From Galeopsis tetrahit (taxonomy: Eukaryota; Streptophyta; Magnoliopsida; Lamiales; Lamiaceae): a DNA stretch of 64,000 bases. The translations under genes were made by a program, and so were the position numbers. This document shows, piece after piece, positions 55,983-64,000 of this stretch (position 1 is its first letter; every line of letters starts with the position of its first letter). The DNA lies in assembly GCA_963675135.1 (NCBI GenBank), contig OY776122.1:18664881-18728880 (forward strand). The letters run 5' to 3'. The notes beneath the pieces were generated by a model. That model had not been told where the DNA came from. It searched no databases and was given only the letters and a program-made list of their open reading frames with translations.

Positions 55983-58900
55983 ATGGCTCCTAAACTGAAA
56001 AAAGAAGAGTTAGTAAACTTCAATGATCCATCTCTGTACATTGATTTTACTTATCTAAGCAACATCAATTCTCTATGGTTTGAGAAGTTGGTGGCCTTTG
56101 ACAGCCCTGATGAGAAAGTTCATCCAGTCCTTCAATGGCTTAGGGAGGCAGGGCTCGAGAAATTCCTAGGCACCAAACCTGATTCCTGCCTCAACCCCTT
56201 CATGGCTGAGTTCTTTGCCCATCTAAGATGGAAGGGCAAGAAAGGTGATGTGTGCACCAAATTGACTTATGCTGAAGAAGATGAAGAAGAAGAAAGTCAA
56301 CACACCATCATCTTCACAACTAAGGATCTTGATGCCAGCTTTGGGCTGCCCTCAGAAGGCCTGAATCCAGAGTTATACAGAGAAGGAGAGGAACAGGAGT
56401 TTTCAAATCCATGGATGAAAGTTCCTAAGAAGCTGGTAGGTGGCCAGAACAAGAAAACCTTGAAACCACTATATGAGCACCTATTTGATGTTGTGGTAAA
56501 AAGCTTGCTAAGTCACTCTGGGAGTGTTGAGCAAATTAGTCTGCCAAAACTAAGAGCAATGGCTGCTGTGATTGACTCTGCTGAGAGAGGAGTCAAATTT
56601 GATTGGAAGACTTTCATTCTTGGCAAAATGATGAATGAAAAGTACAAATTCAAGTAGGTGAAGCATCACAAGGTTGTGGTGGAAGGAAAGCTTCAATACT
56701 GCACAAGAGCAAGCTTGCTCTTGGAAAGATTTGCTCATTATACCCACCTGCAACCCAAACCAAAGCCATTCCCAGCCCTCAAGATCATGTTTAGAAAGCT
56801 GTCCTCTAAGACAGAAAAGAGGAAGCAAGGGGCAGTAGCACAGCAAGCACACACAGTTGCAAAGGTTGCTAGATCTTCTCCAAGGAAGAGGAAGGCTCAG
56901 ACAGAGAAATCTCAGCCAAAGATAAAGAAAATGAAGCAGATTCTCAATGAATCCTCACCAGAAAGCCAGTCTGGAAGTGGAGGTGCCACTTCTGAGGAGA
57001 TTGACAGAGTTGAGGAAGAAGGAGTCAATCCTCCTGAAGAGGGAGAAGAGAGAAGGATTTTGATAAGCCAACAAGGTCTGAAAGAAGGAGAAGGATAATC
57101 AAGACTTCTGAGAAACAGAAGCTGATGGAGGAGGAGAAACAAAAGAAAGAATTTTTCAAGGAGATTAGACAAGCCAGTAGGTCTAACTCCAAGTCAAGGT
57201 CCAAGTCTAAGAGCCCTGGAGCCAACTCTCCTGATATTCAATCTCAAAGAATATCACCATCACATGTTGAGCAAAAGCCTGAAGAGGAGGAGTGCAAAAC
57301 TCCTGAAGATGCTCCCATTGTTGCTAAAAAGGTCTATTCTCCTGAAGGTGCTCCTGACAGGACAGGCATTGATGTATTGGCTGACCTAGCTGATATTGAA
57401 GATAGGCCATTCTCCCCCCTTGATCCTAGACTTCTATCCTACACCAAACTTCTTGAAACTGCTCTTCAAGAAGGTGATCAATTTACTCTCCCACCCATTC
57501 AAGCCATTCCAATAACCTCCTCAGGAACATTGCTCTCTAAAGCACCTGAGTCCCAAATTATCTTAAGTTCTTCTGAACCCAACCCATCTGAACCCCAGTC
57601 CAACCTTCCTGAACCCAACCTTTCTGAATCACAACTTCAACTTTCTGAAGCCTAATCCAACCCCCCTGAGTCTCAAGACAACTCTTCTGATGATGATGGA
57701 GAAGAGTACACTTATGAAGGGATGCTGAGGCAGATTGCCAAGGCTAATTTTGATGAGCTTTATCCTGGTTTGAAGGAATTTCCAAGGTTGCAGCAACAAT
57801 TCTATGATCTCAGAGCCCTTGTGAAGATCAAAGATAGAACCATTGTGGAGATAGCTCAGGCTATCAAAGATAAAGGTGCTAGCTGGTGGCAGGTGGAAGA
57901 AAATAGGCTTCTGCATTTTGCAAATGTAAAGAAGACAAGTGTGCTGACTACTGAAGCCTTGTTCTGCACAATTGTATCTGAGAAAGTGTTTGCTGAAAGA
58001 GAAAGAATAGCAAAGGGGATCAGACACCCTGACAGCACTTCAGATGATAATGATGATGATGATGACAACACCAATCCCAATCCTCCTGGCCTCAAATCTG
58101 CTCAGGTACATTACTTGACCTATCATTCAATTAAGGACTCTGATCAATCAGAGGAGTTGACCAAGGGTGGTGACTCAGTCCAAGATGCATTGGCCAAGGA
58201 TGGTTCTTCTGAGCCTGAGGCAAAGCTTGACAATGTTGAGACTTCCATAGGAGAAGCTGGTTTGACTGAAGCCTCATCAATGTCAGCCCAATTGGACATT
58301 GACCAGCCTTTAGTCATTCAGGATGACTCAGTGGACTTGGGATGCCCAAGCACTGTGATCTCCCAACAACTGCCCTCTGTGGATCCTGTTGAGGATATGG
58401 AGGTGTCAGGTTTAGGTCAAGAAGGAGTTGAAAAGGAAAATAGTATTTAAAAATCAGAGGGAGAAGGTGGTGAGTGTGTAATTACTGGTAGCATGAGTGC
58501 ACCACAATTAGAGGGAGATGAAGTTGAAATATTGGGTACAGCCCAATATGAGAGTCGGGCTATTCTTCAAGTCAAATCTGAACTTGATGAATCCCTTGGT
58601 GAAAGGAGGCCTGATTCTCCAGTGAATGTGAGTCCATCATCAATAAAAGAAGAAAAGAATATAGTTGAAAATGAGAGAGAAGGTGCTGATGTATCAGACC
58701 TTAAGGGAGATGAAAAGAAAGAGGGTGTTGAGGGTGATTTAACTAACACTTTGAGTTTTGCAGATTCAGTTGCTGTCACAATAGAACAAATTTTTGCAGA
58801 TGCTTCCCTCACAGATATTCCAGTTGATGTTGATGTTGATCTTGAAACAATCTCAGCAAATGTGTCCACTCTGAACAAAATCTACTTTGAGCAAGCCAAT

Positions 58901-60744
58901 GCCACTGAGGCTGGATTGCAACTTGCTACACAAACTGCAACCTCCATTGAGGAGCAATTAGAGAAGTTGGACACATTGGTCAGGGAAGTTGGGAAGGCAC
59001 ATGCTGAAACTGCTGACACCCTTGAAGGCCAAGGAAAAACTCTAGCCTCTGTGGAGATGAGGCTCACTGGCTCAGAAGAAGTGGTTTTGCCAACACTGGA
59101 TGCCAGAATTAGTGGTGTTGAAACTGGACTGCAAACAGTTTCAACAGAAGTTACCAAGGCCAAGGATGCAATGGCAAAATTCACAAAAACTGTGAAAAAG
59201 GAGCAGCAATGTTTAAAGGATCTCTACAAGCTGAATGTATTGGCTCTAAAGAGAACAATTAAGGATGCCTTGAGGCAAAGAACAGCAGCTCAAAGGAGAA
59301 AGGCAGAGGAGTTAAAAGCTGCAATGGTGAAAGAGGCTGCTAAGAAGTTCATAGTGGAACTTATGGCCAAGGTCTCTGATCAAGTTGTGACCAATCTCAC
59401 TGAACAACTGCAGGCCAAACTTGATCAATCCTTGAAGGCCACACTTGATGCTATTGTTGCTCAGGAAATGAAGCCTATTCACACCTTCCTGAGTATGGCA
59501 GATGATAGGATGCAAAACATCCATGATGAAAATGTCTATCTCCTGCAAGATCTGAAGTCTCTCACTCATTCTCATTCCCATCTCTCTGTCACTATCAGTG
59601 ACTTGAAGCCCCAATGTTTTGATAATGCCAAAAAGGGGGAAAGAGAGAGAGCTAGGGCAAAGGGAACCTTGAAGATAGGTGAATCCAAGGGAAAGGAAAA
59701 GGTCTCTGAGATTGAGGAAGAAGAAGACATTGGGAAAGGCAAAGGCCCAATGAACATTGAAGATCAGACTGAGGAAGAGCAAATACAGATTGCTGTAAAG
59801 GAATCCATAGCTTCTACAATGGAAAGTCAGGCTAGAAGGCAACAGAGACCTGGTGGTGAATCTGCAGGCCTTGACCCCAAGGAGAAGATTGTTGAAGTAA
59901 GGGGAAAGATGACCAGGGCCTCTGAAAGAAAGAGAAAGGATCAAGCCTTCACTGAATTCCCAACCAGCCTGACTCTACCATCTGAGTTTCAATCTGAAGA
60001 GTCAACTCCACTGAGAAAGTCAAAGCGGCTGAAGAAAGCAGCCAAGTTGCCTGAAATCCAAGAAGAAGAAGCAGAAGAAGGAGAACAGGACAAAGAGCCT
60101 GAAGCCAGAATGCCCAAACTTGCTGATGATCCTTCAAAACTGTTTGAAGAAGGATTTGGAAAGGATCCTGAAACTCAGGAAAAGCTAGCTCTTCAGAGAG
60201 CAAAGGAGAAGATGGATCAGTTGGTTGAGGCCAACAAAGCAAGAGATGAAAGAAGGGCAAACTTCAAAGCTCCAAGAAGAAGGGCATCTTACAGAAGACT
60301 CAAGCCTCAGATGCTGCAAAGATGGGACACCCAATACCCTCACCAAGACAAGTGGGTGCCAATCTCACTGAATGATGCATGGGAGGAGGCCAAAAGAAGC
60401 TTTGTATATGATTTTTATGTCATTGGCAAGTGGCTGGGTGAAGATGTTGAAGAGGTATTTGTGCAGTTTATGTTTGAAAATCACAGGGATTTGTACCATA
60501 AGCTGTTTGCAGCAGCTGATAGGCAAGAATTGAGTTCAAGGCCCCTGGTCCTATTTTGTACATGCCTCCCAACTTCAATGGGAACTTAAGTGATGAAGGG
60601 AAGATTCTGGAGGAGTTCATCTCAATCATGAGGATGGAGAAGATGAAGTCTGGCCCCAAAGGAACCAATCAGGACATTTGGGAGCTGAAGAAGAGGGTCT
60701 GGGCTCAGTATGGAATTGCTCCTCAGGATGATGGAACTCTTTGA
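55983..60744 (+). pseudogene. giant third ORF of SIRE-type copia element (about 1,580 codons, interrupted)
   Basis: It starts MAPKLKKEELVNFNDPSLYI. Residues about 1-255 form a folded domain: FMAEFFAHLRWKGKKGDV, IIFTTKDLDASFGLPSEGL, LRAMAAVIDSAERGVKFDWK and CTRASLLLERFAHY. It resembles the plant transposon-associated domain of other third ORFs. Next come a Lys/Ser/Pro-rich basic region, a second helical module (57715-58025, MLRQIAKANFDELYPGLKEF) and a Glu/Ser-rich acidic linker. A long coiled coil follows (58750-59570: ATSIEEQLEKLDTLVREVG and others). The C-terminal domain (60300-60744) includes YDFYVIGKWLGEDVEEVFVQ. Lesions: stops at 56655, 57653 and 58448; frameshifts near 57050 and 60545. 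There is no signal peptide or membrane segment. Confidence 0.75.
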
Positions 60745-61040
60745 AGCATAAGTTCTCCCCTTCCCTTATTTTTATTTTTTTCTGTTGTTTTTATCAGTTA
60801 GTGAGTCCTTCTAATTTTCTGCTTTGTAATACTTCATGAAATATATAAAAGGATCACTACTTTTCTATCAAGAGATAAAAACTCATTATCTCAACTAACC
60901 TGACATGACCTATATACTTGATTTAGTATTTGTGCTAACAGTTTGTTTCAGGAAAGATGACCAGATTACTCATCCTGAAGATATAGTCTAAGTCAAGTTC
61001 CCTTTGTAATAAGTTTTGGCATCATCAAAAAGGGAGAAAT
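60745..61040 (+). other. 3' untranslated region and polypurine tract of copia element
   Basis: This is T-rich untranslated sequence, then CATCATCAAAAAGGGAGAAAT directly before the 3' LTR. AAAAAGGGAGAA (61027-61038) is the likely plus-strand primer. Confidence 0.75.
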
Positions 61041-62688
61041 TGTTGGGAAATAAAATGATTTTGATTAAGATACCAAAACCCCTGATTGATGATGATCAGG
61101 ATAGTTGAGATACAGTCTTGAAATGTATCAGTCTAGTTGTCTCAGGATAGTTGAGACAATAAAAATGCCTAAGTCTAAATCTCAGAAATGTTGTGAGGTT
61201 TATAGTTCAGGGTAGTTGTCCAAAGCTGAAATGTTAGGCAGCTTGTTAAGTGGTAAACCTTTAGGACAAGTCCGCTGAAGGATTCATCATTGATAATCCT
61301 GCTAAAGAGGACAACCTTGCTGAGTGATCAATGGCATGAAGTAAAGCTGCATTAAAATGATAAGAGCTACATCAGATCAGCTGGTAAATGATTGAAGATC
61401 ACAACATTGAATGCTGCCTATTCAGAAGACATATTTAATGAAGCATTCATTACTATCAAGCCTGAACTTAGCATTGAAGACTTGGAAGCATTAAAGACTG
61501 AAGCATTGAATGAATGTTGGAACATTCTAGTTTGCAGTAGGAATGTTCAGGGGAGTTATCCCATCTGACCGTTGGTTGAGTGTAGAGTCTGCCACAAATC
61601 AACCTTGGGAAATGTGCATATTTGGAAACTGACACAAGTCATCTCAGCAGCATTTTTCAGAAGTCAACACATTCATTCAAACAACCATTGAAGAAGCTTT
61701 TACACAGTGGATAATAGGATGTCAAGCTTCATAACCGTTTCAATGGTGCTGCAAATAGACAAGTTTGAAATGCTATCTCTCCAACGGATAGTTGATCAAA
61801 TTTGCCTATAAATTCAGAAGTGATCAAAGGATTCAAGCATCCAACTACTTGCTATAAAACTATTATCAAGCATTCAAAGGAAACAAAAGTTGTTCTTAAG
61901 AATCTCAAGTTTCCTGATCACTTCAAATAGCTAAGCCTTTCTTGTAATATCCCAAGTTTAGCATTGAGATATCCTAAGCCTTTACACTGTTCTTATTGTA
62001 AAGGATATCTCTCCTAGTTGGAACCAAACCTCAAACCCTTACCTCATTCAGTGAAGGAGTGTTTGTTGTAGAAGTGAGGAGTTAAGGACTGTTATTGAGA
62101 AAAACAGTCTTAACTCAGAGAGATTGAGCACTAGGACTCAGATTATCCTAGGGATCAAAGCACTAAGAGAGTGTTGTTGATCAGTGCACCTTGGCACTAT
62201 AAAACAAGCTAATTCCATTGTTAAGGAATTATCCTGTTCAATCAGGGAAAGTGGATGTAGGAGTATTGAGACTCTGAACCACTATAAACTATGTGCCATT
62301 TACTTACTGCTTTCATTCTATTGTTTGCATTGTTTTTCTCTCAATCATTCATTTCTAAAGGATACAATTCAGTAACATTAGAAAAATTGTTTTGGACAAA
62401 GTCCCTGATTCATTGTTTATTTTCAGAAATTAACTTGGAGTATTTTCTCAAAGAAAAGGCCAACCACATTCCGTACTTAGAAAATCTCTTAGATATCTAT
62501 TCAACTGATTACTGTCTAGTTTTCAGTAGGACAATTATCTTTGTAAAATCACTCAGGAAAGCTGTCAAGACAACCTTCCTGATCATACCAGCTACAGCTT
62601 TTAAAGAACAAAAAGAAGAATTTGCATACACAAGTGCATTCCCCCCCCCCCCCAATACACTTGTGTCATACTCCATCAAGGACCAACA
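61041..62688 (+). repeat. 3' LTR of 15-kb copia element
   Basis: It is colinear with the 5' LTR, with about fifteen substitutions and a longer C-run (thirteen Cs, 62641-62653). The hairpin arms persist with one mismatch. The downstream flank repeats ctagc. Confidence 0.95.
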
Positions 62689-62798
62689 CTAGCTACATGC
62701 AATTTGTAAATCCCTCCATCACAAAAACATTCATCAACTATTAATTTTGTATATATAAAATTGTGGTGTTTTTTGACATATGTATCCAAATTATATAT

Positions 62799-63077
62799 GT
62801 TAGGAAATAAAGTGGATATTGTTATTAATAATATTTATTTGTATGAATGTACACTTACTTCCTCCTTAATATTCATTATGTGTCATTTGGTTTTTCATGT
62901 ACCTACATTTATAGTGCACCTCTCATTTCATCTTCTCAAATTTGTGTTGAGGCCTATAAATAGGGGTGCAAATGTTATAGTAATTACTTGAAGTTGAATC
63001 AAATATTTATATATTCCCTTTACATATTGTTCTCTTTCTACACACAAAGTTATATGTTTAAATTGTTTCACAACACA
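62799..63077 (+). repeat. 5' LTR of short-LTR copia element
   Basis: TG...CA ends enclose 279 bases, with a TATA-like CCTATAAATAGGGG at 62952-62965. The primer site follows directly (63078-63094). The second LTR is outside the window. Confidence 0.75.
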
Positions 63078-63277
63078 TTATCAGCACGAGGCTCGTAAAA
63101 CATTCCTATCGACGAAATTTAGATATTAATCAATTTCAGGTATTGTACGAAGTTATGTATTGAAATATTTAGAATATATTATTTTACAATATTTATTTGT
63201 CACTTATTATTTCATTATTTTGATGATTATGTTATTTTGCAATTAATCAATCTCTTGTTTATTTGATAGTTTCTAAC

Positions 63278-64000
63278 ATGTCGAATTTGACAAAACTTGA
63301 ATTTGTGGCTCTTGATATTACTGGAAAAAACTATTTTTCATGAATTCTTGATGCTGAAATTCATTTGGATGCCATGAGTCTTTGAGATTTCATAAAAGTG
63401 GCAAATCAAGCATCTAATCAAGATAAGGCTAAAGTCATGATTTTCCTTCGCCACCATCTTCATGAAGGATTAAAAATTGAGTACCTCACTGTGAAAGATC
63501 CACTTGAATTGTGAAAAAATCTTAAAGAAATATATGATCACTAAAAAACGGTAATTTTGCCAAAGGCTCGTTATAATTGGTTGCATTTAAGATTGCAAGA
63601 TTATAAATCAGTGAGTGAGTACAACTCAGCTATGTACAGAATCACTTCTCAATTAAAATTATGTGGAGAAAATATTACTGATAATGATATGCTTGAAAAG
63701 ACATTCTCCACATTTCATGCTTCTAATGTGCTTTTGCAACAACAATATCGTGACAAGGGTTTTACTAAGTATTCTGAACTAATTTCATGTCTCTTGGTGG
63801 CTGAGCAAAATAATGAGCTTTTGATGAAAAATCATGAATCTTGTTCAACTGGTTCTGCTCCACTTCCCGAAATGAATGTTGTCTCGTTCTATAATAATCA
63901 TGATTTCTATAACGGTCGGGGACGCGAACATGGACTTGGATGTGGCCGAGGACGTGGATTTGATCGAGGCAGATTTCAAAAAGATTATAATACCCATCAG
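63278..64000 (+). pseudogene. gag: copia gag (UBN2 family), interrupted and cut by window end
   Basis: The ATG at 63278 starts MSNLTKLEFVALDITGKNYF. Landmarks are EIHLDAM, SNQDKAKVMIFLRHHLHEGL, RYNWLHLRLQDYKSVSEYNS and FHASNVLLQQQYRDKGFTKYS. The frame ends in an RG-rich tail (GRGREHGLGCGRGRGFDRGR). Four early stops occur between 63338 and 63545; three are TGA where related gag proteins have Trp or charged residues, and one is TAA. From 63545 to the window end the frame is open. Confidence 0.8.

Larger units (their letters stand above)
47697..62688 (+). mobile_element. complete SIRE-type Ty1/copia retrotransposon (15 kb)
   Basis: Target duplications ctagc lie at 47692-47696 and 62689-62693. 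The LTRs (47697-49341 and 61041-62688) both start TGTTGGGAAATAAAATG and end GGACCAACA. The primer site follows the 5' LTR, and gag, pol and a third ORF fill the interior. The two LTRs differ by roughly fifteen substitutions by eye, so the insertion is young. The coding region nevertheless holds about ten stops and several frameshifts. Confidence 0.96.
62799..64000 (+). mobile_element. Ty1/copia retrotransposon, 5' end (continues beyond window)
   Basis: A short LTR-like block starts TGTTAGGAAATAAAGTGG and ends CACAACACA at 63077. It is followed at once by TTATCAGCACGAGGCTC, the second common copia primer-site type. Gag follows. The LTR is only about 279 bp, so this is a different family from the SIRE elements. 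Confidence 0.8.

Overview
The window is plant nuclear DNA, most likely from a eudicot. It is AT-rich and has spliced genes with GT-AG introns. It carries plant-specific protein families (a PADRE/DUF4228 protein, a plant mobile domain protein, CACTA Tnp2 and DUF4216 modules, SIRE-type copia elements). There is no prokaryotic gene organisation. I cannot name the species from the sequence. More than 80% is transposable element, and only one clearly intact ordinary host gene is visible (20621-21085).

Layout, left to right. 1-7306: the 3' part of a SIRE-lineage Ty1/copia element (pol, a third ORF, polypurine tract, 3' LTR); its 5' part lies outside the window. 7370-8530: small exons of a minus-strand gene that the copia insertion cuts off. 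9302-19551: a CACTA (En/Spm) transposon with CACTA termini, both transposon genes, and two copies of histone H4 sequence captured in antisense within what looks like the 5' UTR intron of the transposase gene. 20621-21085: the PADRE gene. 21800-24960: a decayed LINE ORF1 region with a Stowaway MITE inside it. 26600-31731: LTR/leader, gag and protease of a Ty3/gypsy element whose leader holds nine palindrome-bearing repeats. 31732-38692: a rearranged minus-strand SIRE-type copia element (LTR, gag, LTR remnant, pol) that interrupts the gypsy element. 38693-40617: a truncated minus-strand plant mobile domain gene. A pair of 315-bp direct repeats (26285-26599 and 40618-40932) brackets this whole 14-kb composite. 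41471-42055: a TRIM-like short LTR element. 42129-43326: a hAT deletion derivative with a perfect 8-bp TSD. 43875-47542: a decayed PIF/Harbinger element with both of its genes, pierced by a second small hAT element. 47697-62688: a complete 15-kb SIRE-type copia element with ctagc target duplications, two LTRs of about 1.65 kb, gag, pol and a very long third ORF. 62799-64000: the start of another copia element.

How the parts relate. The transposon genes belong to separate mobilisation systems: copia gag-pol, gypsy gag-protease, the CACTA TnpD/TnpA pair, and the Harbinger Myb-like/DDE pair. Almost all carry premature stops or frameshifts, so the copies here would need helpers elsewhere in the genome. 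The observations I consider most worth following are: the histone H4 capture inside the CACTA transposase intron; the approximately 1.6-kb-codon third ORF of the 15-kb copia element, which has its own promoter-like TATA region; the poly(C)-loop hairpin at the end of the copia LTRs; and the palindromic repeat array in the gypsy leader.
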